Assembly: GCA_013397935.1 (NCBI GenBank)
Contig: VZRN01005827.1
Span: 328,691-392,690, forward strand
Length of the DNA stretch: 64,000 bases
Reading direction: 5' to 3'
Source of the DNA: Dasyornis broadbenti
Lineage: Eukaryota; Chordata; Aves; Passeriformes; Dasyornithidae
Of the stretch, positions 10,641 to 22,592 are shown one piece after another. The notes beneath the pieces are model-generated. The model did no database searches. It was given only the letters and a program-made list of their open reading frames with translations, and had not been told where the DNA came from. Every line of letters starts with the position of its first letter. Positions within the stretch are counted from its first letter, which is position 1. Made by a program: the position numbers and the translations under genes.

Positions 10641-13603
10641 TGATACCTCTACCCATGTGAAACATGACAACATTTATGTCAGTAACACACTGTGAACAAC
10701 TTCTTTGCAAAATTTAATACCTATCCTGTTGATACTCTTCAGCTGGTTTATCCCTGACAGCTCTTTCCCTAAACTGCTAGTATTAATCAAGAGCCAATTC
10801 AGGTAATTGCGCTAACAATAGCCAGTAATTTAATCAATTATCTAACTGCTTAGAAAAATAAAAATAAATGAGAGGTTTCAATTTTGGGTGGTTTGATTTA
10901 AAAAAATATATATAATTACCCTGTTAAAAAGAATGCTGTTACATTAACTACAAATTGAATTAAGGGAAAGGCGCAGTTCTGGCTAATTCCACATGCTGCA
11001 ACAAGTAGCAGAATTTTTGGCTGACCTTCCCCACCAGCAGACACCGAAGGTCTGAAGGAAGATGCTGACTCACTCCTGCAGAATCATTTTGGCACAGATA
11101 ACTTACAACTTGAGTACAAAGGAGACCGAAGGGTTCAGGCAGGGTCTTTAATAGACAAAGCTGGGTATTAAGATTCACCTCTGAAAAAAGGAAGTACCAA
11201 AAAGCTGGAAAGGAAAGCAGAAGACAGTCATTTCGTGGTTCTGAAATTTAGCACTAATTTAAAATCTTGGGGAAAAAAAAGCAAGGCTGAGCCAAATTCA
11301 GTGGCCCAGTGCTGCAGATTCTATAAACAGTCCTGTTATTGCTGTTCTTGACAGAAATTAAAATAATAAACAGCTCAGCTCAGCCAACTGAGCAGCAATA
11401 AGGGACAATAGTAGGAGCTGAAGGATTTGCTGATGCTTTCAACTTCTGTACTTCCAAATTCATCCTAGGATCTGCCTCTGGTATGCATTCCCTCAGTATG
11501 TCTGGAATCATGAAAACACACTGAAAAGCACATTTCCCTGGAAACATGGATATGCTGAGAGGGAAGACAGTGCAGGAAGAGACAGGCTGTGTCCATGAGA
11601 GGTCCCAAGGAAGGGCAACAAAGAGGGCAGGAAGCAGGAGCAAGTGTTGAAATTCAGCTGTGAAACAAGCCCTGCAGTCAAGGAGCTGGGAAACTTGATC
11701 TGATCCAAAGTCACCGACAACAGAACTGCCAGGAAACACCAACACCTGAGCAAGGTTTCTGACACTGATGACAAAAAGGCCAAACTAACTTTGCTCACTA
11801 GTTCTCCATAGGATGCTCCTCCTCATTAATCCTGCACAATCTTATTTCCTTCCCTAGATCCTGCTCTCAATACCCATTACAGCCCTGACACTGACAGCTA
11901 TAGCGTCTCGAAATTTTAACCATTTCCCTGTGGTCTTCTCTCAGCTTTGGTAGCTTAGCAGAAACAAATGTGAAGCTTTGAACATAAGCATTGCCAAACC
12001 ACTGGCATGCGGGGAGCACTCTCTGTGTGCTCTCCACCCTGTTTGCCCACAGATTATCCTTTGCAATTGTTGATTTTTCTCACTGTATCAAGCACATCAG
12101 ACATTTTCAGACAAGCTAAATAAACATCAAGACATGCACCTCAACGGGAAGCTCTGCTATGTCCAAGGGATTACCATATGAATCTATGTAACAAAAACTG
12201 AAACTCAGTTGCAGAAATCCTAAAAGAAAAAAAGATAAAGATAAAAGGAGTTGTGATAGGATATACTCAGTTTCTTTCCAGTATGAAGAAATTAGGCTCC
12301 ATTTTGTAATGAAAATCCATGTAGAGGTTAGTAAAACAGTAATGCAAACAGCTTGCTTAAACTCATGTTAAATTTACATGCTGTGTATGTCACAACTATA
12401 TCCTCTCCACTATAAGAGGCCTGGCTCAAATATTCCTTTCCTATTCAACATCCCTTTTGTTTTTTTTTTAATGTATGCTTATAGCAAGTACTTCAGTCAC
12501 TTGAAGATGATGGAATTTTACTTTTCTGGAATTTGAAAGGTTAGTCAATTATGAGACACATCACCCAAAATTCTGCCAGCACCCCAATGCTTTCACACAA
12601 CCCAATGAGCATCACACATGAGTAAGAAGCAATGCCAGTGTGAGATGTTGCAGAGACGGCGTTTTCCTCCCCAAATAACAGGCATGCTTCACCCTGTCCA
12701 TGCTGGGTGATACCACAAGCTGGAACAGTAACAGGCATAACTGAAGAGTACAAATATAGCCCAGTACCACTCCGGCATGGCAGTGGTGAGGCAGTGACAG
12801 TTCTGTGTGTCATGAAATATTGTGCGAATCACGACACAATGTGATCCAAGAACCAGCACAGCTCCCATGACTTTGAAATATCTCCTCTAGTGCAACATTA
12901 GCTGATTCTGAGCTGTGCAAGTAAATTAACCATCCCTTCAGGACAACACAGGTTTGTCTCAGAACACTATTCACATTTACCTTCCTTTTCTCAACACCTT
13001 CTGGCACCTGCTGCCTTGACAGACCTGCAGCCCTTTCTCTTTAGTTTTGGCATTTTACATCCGATCCATAAAATGTCACTAATGACAAAACTTCTCCTCT
13101 GCTGCTCCTGATGCCTGGAAAGCACCTTGGTGTCATTGTCTGACAGTTCTTCTTTTTTTTCAATCTTGCTTCAAACCTCCTTTTGAGCTCTGCGACACTC
13201 TCCAACCCCTCCCTCCTGTTCCTGTGGGATGGTGTTTTCTCTGGAGCTGTGTTATTAAATCAGCATCTTCCCCGTTCGCTGCATTCAGCTCCAGAGGATG
13301 GGAAAGCACTGCTCAGAGGGGCAAAGCACCTCATTCCCTATCCAACAGCAATGTCCTTGTTAGCTTTGCTGCTCCAGCATCAGCCACCCTGAGCCACCAC
13401 AGCTCCACGTGTGGCCCTTCATGCGGTGTATCCACGACCTCCCCACAAACCCTCTGGAGTGAACGGTGCTGTAAGAGAAAACCTCTAACAGCAAAGTCAC
13501 TGCTGGTTTGTGTTTGGCACCTAAGTGTTTTCAACACAAGTTAAACCCAGTGAACTCACCAATGGCTTCAAAGGAAACCTCTGAAAGTCGGAGGAGAACA
13601 CCA

Positions 13604-13637
13604 CAAAAAAAAAAAAACAAACAAACAAAAAAAAACC
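13604..13637. repeat. A-rich simple repeat with CAAA units
   Basis: A run of A followed by ACAA/CAAA units and another A run. It could be an old poly(A) tail, but I could not identify a retroposed body next to it. Confidence 0.7.
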
Positions 13638-14675
13638 AATAACCGTATTTTCTTGGCAAACCTGCTATTAAGGAATGACAATTTCTTTCAGTGCTGCAAC
13701 TACACAAGAAGATACAGAGACAAAATCTCTGGGGACTTCATCTGCAGCAACCTCTGTGAGGCTCACTAGGGGCATTCTGCTGCAAAATCCAAGCCAGTGG
13801 CTATCAAACACTCATTGCAGTCCTTTCTCTGGGATGAGAAAGGGGGAATATTAAAGCTGAGCATGGGGAAAAGTCCACCTCCCTGCTCAGGGAGCCATAA
13901 AACCACTGCAGTATCTCAAATGAGAACCCACTTTACAATAATGGTGCATAAACCAGCTAATGTGATTTACTCCCCAGTGTAAAAGAGCCTTGCCATAGCC
14001 TGAGGTTCCCTGCAGCAATAACAGCAGGGACTATTGGCTTAATCCTCCCACGACTGAGCTCACCGACAACTCTGTGTCATCCCAGCCATGTGCAAGGGCA
14101 GCAAGATTGGTACAAAAGGGGTTTTACGACTCTGGGTCTTCCTCCAGCTTTTAATATGAAAAAGATTTATTATGCTCAAAAGGAACATCACATGTGTCTG
14201 CAAAAAGCTTTATCTCACACTTAAGTTAATTATCCCAGTTTGCCTAGAAGGCAGAGCCAGTGCATTTCCTGAGATCCTTTAGCAGGAACATGCTTTCATT
14301 GCAGCAAGAAGGTTTCTAACCTCATTGAGGACTGAGTCAGGACTGCCGTCACCTCCTCTGCATTCCCATCCATCACAGGCATATCCTGTTTCAAGGAACT
14401 CTGGCTCTTGGTGCATTTTGCGTGAATGTTAACAATCAAGTAATGTAAACTCACAATATTTATGTTTTACTGGTGAGTTAAAAATGGAGATCATACTAGG
14501 GCTGGGACAGCAAGGATTATTTATTTCCACAAAAGGAAAAATGGCTTCAATTTATTTAGTCCTATAATAAATAGAAAAGCTCAGCCAAACACCAACTCAC
14601 TCTTTACTGCAATTGCGCATAATGAATCTTTCTATATCCATATCCTTATGGCACATCCATCATCAAAGCAACAGT

Positions 14676-14780
14676 GAGCTGGAAGAGATCTCTTAGACCT
14701 TCAAGGCCAGTCCTCTGGTGCTGTGCCCATCACATGTTACAGTCCTTTTCCTAAAGGGACAGTGCCCAGGCACTTATGGT
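14676..14780 (-). mobile_element. Possible old CR1 3'-end remnant, antisense
   Basis: AGCTGGAAGAGATCTCTTAG resembles the reverse complement of the CR1 3' end (GGTTGGAAGGGACCTCTAAA), followed by a diverged match to the next part. The terminal 8-mer repeat is not seen. This is a tentative call and the limits are rough. Confidence 0.3.
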
Positions 14781-16426
14781 GACAGCACAACAGTCTGATG
14801 TAATCATTCTCTCACAACTCATCAGGTAAGTAGCTGAAAGTGCATTTCTCCCACAGAATACAGGAGACAACCCAGGCTGAGCATGGGTTAATATCCTCCT
14901 GGGGACTACCCAGGCTGGTTTAGAGACCTACTCAAAGATTCTCCAAGGACATCTCTATTGAGTCCTAATTCTTGTAAAATGAAGTGTTTCTCACACTATC
15001 TGTCCTCTCTCTCAGTGAGGAAAAAGTCAACTTCATTACTTTCTACATAAGCAAGTATCTTTAGTCACCTCACTTCCCATTGGCTCAACATCTACATATC
15101 CACTCCAGCAACCAACTTCTTCCTCCCACCCTTAGCTTCCTGAATCCATGGCCACATTCTTCCTGTTGGTGTCTTCCCAGTGTTTCATCCCCTGAGGTCC
15201 CTGTGGTATCATGGGCTGTTGAATCACACGCTGCAGTTCTCGGGCTCCAGCTGCTCGAGGCAGTGACCCTGCCTTCCTAAAGGATTTGGTTTATAAATCA
15301 CAGAGGGAGAAGTCTGATAAAGCGAGGAAGCAGGGAAAGCATGCATTTAAAGTACAGGATGACAAAAAGGGAAAATAAATGTCTGTATCAGTGTGTGGTA
15401 CAGTTCTGCCCACACAATCTTCAAGAAGACACTGTAAGGGTTTACTGAAAAAACACAAATCATTCTCCTCCAGCTTCTTCCTGCCACTTTTTTGTCTTCC
15501 ATCCCTTCTCCTCTTCCAGTAAACTCCTCCTAAAAGAATTATCATTTGGAGGGGATTCTTCCCCTTTCTGCAAGTGGGTGGTGCTGCTTTCTCCCTCCCT
15601 CTCCCACCCCCCTGCACCTCTCTTCTGAATTAAATCACCTGTTTTAAAACTCAAAAAATAAAACTATCTTGTTTCTGCACATAAAAACGCATACTTAAGC
15701 TGGCTCCTTCAGAAGAGGTGCTGGTCTGCACTACCCAGAGAACAAATGGACTATTGGCACCTTCAAACATGTGGGGACTGACATACAGAGCCATTTCAGG
15801 GCTACAATACAACAACTTTGTGTTTTACTAGCAGGAGATAAAAGTGACAAATAGACCCAATCTCATGTTCAAGTCCAAACAAAATTCACCATACAAAACC
15901 AGCCCCCTTAATTAGCTACACTTAGAAGTCCATTAGAATTCAGTGTACACAGCTGCCAGTAGCTGCAGGTGGTCAGGAAAACACTCAAAGTGGCCACTCA
16001 CTGCAGAGCAATTTATCCCAGCAGTGCTCATGCAGGGATTTTCTGCGCAGGGTAGGACCAAGGGTGCCAGAGGAGAACAGACAACACCACAGACACGTTT
16101 CTCTCTAAAATCAAATTGACAATTATTCTCTCAGACAATATGAATAACATTTATACCGATAGCTCATCCTATAAAAATGGTAATAAAGCTCGTTTCACAC
16201 AAGAGAGGCATCCATGTAGTAATGTGCCAAAAACCAACAGACTTTTAGAGAGAAGTTTTCCGTTTAAGGACAGATGAATACACACTGTTGTATTACTTTT
16301 TCTAGAAATGAAGGCATTAGAAGGCTCATACTGCCAATTATTTTATTATGTCCACAAAAGATGCAAAGAATCCTCTTGTAAAATCAGTTGGTGATTCATT
16401 AGCATCTCGTCTTCTATCTGAACTAC

Positions 16427-16447
16427 AAAAAAAAAAAAACAAAAAAA
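16427..16447. repeat. A-rich run
   Basis: Thirteen A, a C, seven A. No element body recognised beside it. Confidence 0.7.
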
Positions 16448-17307
16448 CCCCTGAATTATTAAAAACCTAACAGAAGAAACTGAAAGTCCAGTATACTCTC
16501 TGTTCCCATTGAAACTCACAGGGGAACATTGATAGGTGTTTTATGCACCCAGCATTGCGCTTGATCATTCTTTAAAGGCCTGTAAGAACCGTAAAAATAT
16601 AAATATATAGTGATACACTAGACAGGTTGATGCTGATGTACCAAGAAGCGCATCACAAATACTGGCCCTTCATTTCACTGTTAGGACTAAAACTACTGTC
16701 AGTAGCCTAAACCAACTTTAAATTCTGACATCCTGTAAGAGTCCTCCTGAGGCTCTGTATTGTACCGCTGAGAGGCAAAAGGTGACCATATGTAGCTGTT
16801 GTACAGGGAAATAACCCTAAAAACGTGAGTTATCCCTTTAGGACAAGTAATTCTGAAAGGCACAGCACCAGGACCTCATTCTTCCATTCCAATTGAACCA
16901 TTTAAGGAACCCACATTAACTCATTTTAATGAGATCGGGGCACAGGAGAGGAAACGGGACAACTCAACACCAAGACCCATGGAGCAAGAGAGCCACAAGA
17001 TCAAGCAGCCACTTGCTATAACCATACCCAAAACCACAGCAACCGGATTTTTGACACCAAGACCAATGTCAGGAGAGCAGTGAAGCCCACAGCTTCCACC
17101 TGCTGCTACTCACACCCGGACCCTCATGGATGGAACCACCTCAGGGCGGTGGGGAAGGGGCTAACTTCCCTCCACACCAAACCTCAGGGTCACCTTGCGG
17201 TGCTAGGGCCACAGCAGTACCCAAAGCACTCACTAGAATCCCCCTGGGGGACGAGGACCTCGCGAAGCTACAAACCAAGGAGTCCGCCGCCCCCTACCCA
17301 AACCCCA

Positions 17308-17316
17308 TTATATATA
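17308..17316 (-). promoter_or_regulatory. TATA-like box on the minus strand
   Basis: Reads TATATATAA on the minus strand and is isolated within GC-rich sequence. CCAAT boxes lie 19-96 bases upstream on that strand, the order expected for a minus-strand promoter starting near 17285 and facing PRDM10. A downstream donor-like AAG|GTGACC is near 17195. No transcript evidence is available. Confidence 0.4.
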
Positions 17317-17334
17317 CCCTACGGCCACCAACAG

Positions 17335-17412
17335 CCAATCCGAAGACGGGGTGCGACGCCCCCTCCCCTAACTAGGCCAATAGGAGCCAGGGGCGCGAGG
17401 CACGCGGCCAAT
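17335..17412. promoter_or_regulatory. Cluster of three CCAAT boxes
   Basis: GCCAATCCG, GGCCAATAGG and GGCCAATCAGC have their CCAAT cores at 17335, 17377 and 17408, all on the plus strand. The last two match the NF-Y consensus well. NF-Y works in either orientation. Confidence 0.6.
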
Positions 17413-17930
17413 CAGCAGGCGTGAGTGCCCCCCCTACTCACACCGCCCGCTTCCCGCCGCCGCGCCCTAACGCCAGGCGCCGCCGCGCCCCCCCCGCCCC
17501 CGCCTGCGGGCAGCGGCGCCATCAGCCCCCCGTGAGAGCGCCCGGCGGCCAGCCGGTCCCAACCACTGAAGGCCTAGGGGGAACACGGGCGGGCGGCCAG
17601 GGCAGAGGCTAAGCAGAGGGGACGGGCAGGGCCAGCCGCCGAGGGCGGGGGAGCTGGGCTGTGCGCGGGGCGAGCGGCCCAGAGTAATGGTGGAGAGATG
17701 AGACCCCCACAGTGCTCGGGGGGCAAAAAGATGGCTCCAGCACCACCCCCGCCGCTGAGGTGCCGGGGTCCGGACCGTACCACGCAGGGAGGGGGGGAAC
17801 AAGGGTGGGGGCAGCCCCTTCTCCCCGTGTCCGGGGCGGGTGGGGGATCCTGGCTGGCGCGGGGAGAGGGGGGAGCGGACTGTACCTCTCCCGCAGGGTG
17901 GGGGGGGTGAAGGGGAATGAGTACGCCCTG

Positions 17931-18344
17931 NNNNNNNNNNNNNNNNNNNNNNNNNNNNNNNNNNNNNNNNNNNNNNNNNNNNNNNNNNNNNNNNNNNNNN
18001 NNNNNNNNNNNNNNNNNNNNNNNNNNNNNNNNNNNNNNNNNNNNNNNNNNNNNNNNNNNNNNNNNNNNNNNNNNNNNNNNNNNNNNNNNNNNNNNNNNNN
18101 NNNNNNNNNNNNNNNNNNNNNNNNNNNNNNNNNNNNNNNNNNNNNNNNNNNNNNNNNNNNNNNNNNNNNNNNNNNNNNNNNNNNNNNNNNNNNNNNNNNN
18201 NNNNNNNNNNNNNNNNNNNNNNNNNNNNNNNNNNNNNNNNNNNNNNNNNNNNNNNNNNNNNNNNNNNNNNNNNNNNNNNNNNNNNNNNNNNNNNNNNNNN
18301 NNNNNNNNNNNNNNNNNNNNNNNNNNNNNNNNNNNNNNNNNNNN
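17931..18344. other. Assembly gap (414 N)
   Basis: Unsequenced bases inside the CpG island. G-rich tracts on the plus strand flank both sides, which suggests sequencing drop-out. PRDM10 exon 1 or its start site may be hidden here. A further single N is at 18548. Confidence 1.
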
Positions 18345-18415
18345 GATCCACGGGGAGGGGAGCGGGGGGGGGTCCTCTGCACGGGCTTTTACTCCCCCCC
18401 TTCAGATGCTGGCGA

Positions 18416-18462
18416 CCAATCAGAGCCTCGCTCTCATCCCCGCCAGGGGTACCTCCGCCAAT
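18416..18462. promoter_or_regulatory. Pair of CCAAT boxes right of the gap
   Basis: ACCAATCAGAG and GCCAATCAGGG have cores at 18416 and 18458, 42 bases apart and in the same plus-strand orientation. Both match the extended NF-Y consensus CCAATCA. A transcription start in the gap is a plausible target. Confidence 0.6.
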
Positions 18463-21400
18463 CAGGGCGCACTTTTCATCGCGGCGCTCCGCCCCCCCAG
18501 GGGGAGGCGGTGTGGGCGCTGCAGGCAGCGCCCCCTACTGGAGGGGCNTGGCGGGAAGGGGCGAGGGGGCAACACCTCTCACACCCCTCACTCCAAATTT
18601 TCCTGGACAGGTAGGGCCGGGCTTATCCCCTGCTCCTATTTGGATAAGTAGGTGACTCCCAAACTTCTCGTGTGCTCCCGGCCATGATGCTCTGCAGCAC
18701 CTTCAGCAGCTCTTTGGAGTGTAATTTCCTAAAATTGTGTCAAAACCAGCAGATGCAACCAGAATTTTACTTAAAGCTGATAAACTAAAAGCTGAGACAT
18801 GAACTCTTAATATCTGTTGTGGATCAACCCGTGAGAAAATGCCCGCAAAAGGGCTCCTTCTGCCTAAAAGGACCCTAAATGGTGCTATAGCTAAATTTTT
18901 TTCATGGTATATGTGTCTGAGTCCTAAACATCTGCTCGAAGAAGGATAATAATTACCACTGTTCAAAATTTAACTAATTGGTCATTCCAGGGGGCTACTG
19001 CCATACTTGTGTTGAGTATTTATCTATTTGTATTACGGTGGCAAGGAAAAACATCCTTTTCTTACCCCTCATTTGCCATTAGCACACACTCAGGTAGCTC
19101 TTTAATCCAGTAGGTCAGTGGATATGTGCTAAGCCAGACAATCCCTGTGTTTAGGACCTTTTAGGTTTATTCCAAATGGCTTCATGGACTGTGTGCAAAC
19201 CACTCTTCACTGCAGTGTGGGCAGCTACAGATCCTGCAATAGACCATTGTGGCCAAATGACCAAAGCCCAGGAGGACAGGAAGGTGGAATTTGGGTTACA
19301 AATTAATCACTCTTTTTACATAACTGGTTCTGCTCAGTCTCTGCACTGGGAGAACAGTGAGAGGGTCAGACCTTGGTGTCATTAAGTGTAACTCTCCATT
19401 AGGTCTGTCCTTTTAAAGCCTGGACTAGTCTTTTAAATTAAGAGCTGCTGTTGTAAACTGAAATCATTCCCTTTTGCACTGACCCAGCCCCTTCCGTTAG
19501 CAATCAAAATTTGGAAAACAGCCCACAGAGATACAAATTTTCTAAATTGTGTTTATGAACTTGATCTTAAAATGTTAGCTATGGTTTTTAAACCTCAAGT
19601 GAGCAGAATTAGTTTCATTTAGAAGTTTGTTGGTTTTTTTCACCTTCACTATACTTCTCTGCACCTCTGGGCAGTTCTCTTAATTTAAATTATGGGAGTT
19701 GTGGAGCCAATTTATTTCTCTGTCCTGTAAAACCAGTTTCAATTTCATTGTACCATACTGAAACTTTAGGAGAACAATTATTACAAATACATAGGAGCAA
19801 AGAAAACTGCTTTATTTCTTATAAATTTTAACAGCTCCATGAATTACTTTTTTAAAAATCAAAGTGTATTTTTATTTGGGCTGCCCAAAAGTCTCCCTAA
19901 CATTTTTGAAGACCTCCTGGCTCCACCACAACAGGCGTAGTCCCTCGAGGGAATGAAAGTGCCCTTTCCTTAAACAGGGCTCATATTGAAAGTTGTCGCA
20001 CAGGTTATTTTTTTCCCCTTATAGTCAAATCAGTGCAAATTCACCGTGGATGCGCCAAGCCTCCAGATGCTGGTCTGATTCATGCCCTGCAGTATCCGGC
20101 ATCTGATGTAATGCCCATTGTAATTCCCACATTTCATGTGTTGTTTCTGATGCTCTAGCACAGGCTTTGTTTCCCCCACAGCCTTGTGCTGGCAGAGAGA
20201 GGCGCCTTCACATAAGGTTAATTTATTTATTTCTAATCTGCACAGTTCAAGTGAACTACATGAAACACCCCCCTTCACCTCCAGTCTGGAATGTGCTGTA
20301 ACCCTCCTGAAAATCCTCCTTTCCCTTCTCAGCTCCCAGGTCATCAGACCCGTGTCTCCATCCCTGCATCATCTCATTTGGATGCTTCTGCTGCAGCAAT
20401 TTATCCCATCTTGCCTGGTCTGTCTCTTCCCCCTGGACACTCCAAGGTTCGTATTTCCTCTAGTTCCCACATGGAGGCAAGTGTGCTGACTGTCTTCTCC
20501 CCCATTTCAGATTCCAGGTGGAAAAGCACACTGCAACTCCACCCCATTTCATTTACTCATGAGTATCTTTTTGCCTTCTTTCCCTTGGACCTCCTCACGC
20601 CTTCCTTTCACCCATTCCTAAAAAAACCCACCCCTAAGTCTCTGTCTTAAAAACAAGCCTCCCACACCTGGACCACACACCCTAAAGCTGCTCCCCAGTC
20701 CTCTCTCAGACCCCCTAGAAAGATTTTCTGGTTTTTGCCCATCTATATGGATCTTTCAGGTTTTGTTGGGGTTATTGGATTTTTCTCCATGACATAATCC
20801 CATTTTGAGGAGCACATAGATTAAACATGACAAAGAAAAATGCTCAAGTGCTCTAAACTCATTTGAGTTATAGATGCAGCCACTGCCTCCCTGGCCCTGG
20901 TGACCTCCCAGCCTCATTCTGTGCATGACAAGTAGGTACTTAGGCCTAGATTCCCAAATTAAACTGCACATGGAACTGGGCTGCGCTTTGTGGCACCCAC
21001 CTCCCGCCCTTGTGCAAGTCAGCATGTGGCTGTGATTTAAAACTCCAATCTCGATGATGGAAAAACTTCAGTTCTGTCCCTGTGTCTGTCAGAACCTGCT
21101 AAATTATAATGCAACTGAAATGTAATTACTTTTCATCCTGCACAGAGAATACAAAACATGAATTCACTAGTTTAGAGTAAGCCACAATAAATTTAAAGTG
21201 GCCTCATGTAAAACACATGCAAGTACAATAAAGTTATTTTATTTTGGTTCTCAGCATCATTATTCCCAAAAAAAAAATGCATTTTAAACTTTTTTTTTAG
21301 CACGCTAAATTAATCCCTTTAACTGCAAGAAAAAAATTGACTAAAACAAGTTTGAGTGTGTTGTAATAGCATCTACATCAACTCAAAATCTTCAATTCTA

Positions 21401-21520
21401 TTTTAAATGAAAAATATACCATTAGCTAAAACATTTCACCTCATGCATTCACTATTGGCTCTTTTTTTGCCTGATTTGTCCCCAACCAAGTGGCATCTAT
21501 CCCCCAATATTTAATAGTAT

Positions 21521-22592
21521 TGTGTTCGTTTTGCATGGCCTGGGTTTTGGTATCAGGGGGGCCACAGAGATGGCTTCTATGAGAAGCTGCTGGAAGCTTC
21601 TACCACATCCAGCAGAGCCAATCCCTGATGGCTCTGAAGATGATGGACACGCTGCTGACCAAGGCTGGGCCATGTAGAGATGTTGGTTACGCCTCTGTGG
21701 TAACATATTTAAGAAGAAATCAAAACAAAATGGCACACAGTTTTTTCTAGCCAGAGAAGAGGAAGAGGTGAGAACATGCGAGGGAAAACAACATGGAGAT
21801 ACCAAGGTCAGTGGAGAAGGAGAGGCAGGAGGTGCTCCAGGCACTGGAGCTGAGAATCCTCTGCCAGCCATGGTGAGGCCCATGGTGGAGCAGCTGTGCT
21901 CCTGCAGCCCATGGGGATCCATGGGGGATGCAGAGATCCCCCCACAGCCCGTGGGGAGGTGCCCATGCTGGAGCAGGTGGATGCCTGGAAGAGGCTGTGG
22001 TCCAGTGGGAGACCCATGAAGAGAGGGGCCCCTGCTTCCAGGCTGGGGCAGCCTGGCCTTGGAGGACTGCACCCCGTGGATGAGTGATCCACGCTGCAGC
22101 ACTTTTGGGACTTTCCTCCCATGGGACGAAATCACATTGCAGCAGTTGGGGAGGACTGCTGCACGTGAGATGGACCCACGCTGGAGAAGTGCATGGAGAA
22201 CTGTCTCCTGTGGGAGAGACCCAATGGTGCAGCAGGGGAAGGACTCCTCTCCCTGAGCAGCAGAGGAAGATCTCAGTGATGAACTGACCAAACCCCCCAC
22301 ACCCCGTTCCCTGTGCTGGCAGTGGGAAGGAGGGAGGGGTTGGGGGGAAGAATGGTGTCCTTATGGGCTTATTTTACTCTCATTATCATCCTCTGACTCT
22401 GATAGTGATAAATTTACTTTGTATCACAAAGTTGAGTCTGTTTTGCCCTTGGAATGTGTTCTCCTGGTCCTTATCTCAAATCATGAACCCTGCATTTAAT
22501 TTTTTTTCTCTCCTCTGCCCAGATGTGGCAGGGGAGAGTGAATGAGTCGTTGTTGTGGGTGCCTGGCATTTGGCCAGCATCAAGCCATGCCA
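21521..22592 (+). mobile_element. Solo LTR of an avian endogenous retrovirus (ERVL-like)
   Basis: Begins TGTGTTCGTTTTGCATGGCC and ends near GCATCAAGCCATGCCA, so it has TG...CA ends. It shows the order of parts of a common bird LTR: GGTATCAGG/GAAGCTGCTGGAAGCTTC early, a TATTTAAGAAG TATA-like box near 21708, a long G-rich middle built on degenerate GGAGCAG/CCCATGG units, GATAAA as a weak poly(A) signal near 22407, then GTTGAGTCTGTTTTGCCC and TCCTTATCTC. No gag, pol or env follows on either side, so internal recombination has left a lone LTR. It is diverged from the family pattern I recall, and a target-site duplication is not apparent. The class is uncertain (ERVL-type likely). Confidence 0.8.

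Larger units (their letters stand above)
8814..17080 (-). other. PRDM10: PRDM10 5' intron(s), non-coding
   Basis: About 8 kb between the first coding exon and the CpG island. It probably contains only intron, though an extra non-coding leader exon cannot be excluded. It holds an octamer palindrome (9731-9751), AT-rich low-complexity patches near 10410-10640, A-rich runs at 13604 and 16427, and a possible old CR1 piece near 14676. No open frame here resembles a protein I recognise. Confidence 0.7.
1..17930 (-). other. PRDM10: PRDM10 gene, 5' half (partial; continues beyond left edge)
   Basis: Gene-level entry. Five coding exons on the minus strand join without frame errors into 249 codons that follow the N-terminal part of vertebrate PRDM10 in order: short acidic leader, [22 protein letters not shown] block, a 20-codon mini-exon, the aspartate/glutamate run, then the zinc knuckle and the start of the PR domain. 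The rest of the PR/SET domain, the C2H2 zinc fingers and the C-terminal activation region are not in the window. PRDM10 is a nuclear DNA-binding transcription regulator; this is family knowledge. The right border is inferred: exon 1 is not resolved and probably lies in the CpG island or its gap. It is divergent from APLP2. Confidence 0.9.
17090..18650. promoter_or_regulatory. CpG-island promoter region, probably PRDM10
   Basis: GC- and CpG-rich, in sharp contrast to the AT-rich DNA on both sides, and placed 8.3 kb 5' of the first PRDM10 coding exon. It holds five CCAAT boxes, GC-rich Sp-type tracts and long G runs. CpG islands normally mark promoters, and PRDM10 is the only gene I can identify that would start here. 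The island could also fire a divergent non-coding transcript toward APLP2: the plus strand has a strong donor-like GGC|GTGAGT near 17420. The start site and exon 1 cannot be placed, partly because of the gap. Confidence 0.8.

Noticed and set aside
17467..18651. Long open frames on both strands across the CpG island
   Set aside because: They span the N gap and GC-rich sequence, where stops are rare. No supportable protein.
21497..22300. 267-codon open frame on the minus strand
   Set aside because: It lies almost entirely within an LTR and its Ser/Pro/Gly-rich composition follows the LTR's G-rich repeat units. No protein family resemblance.
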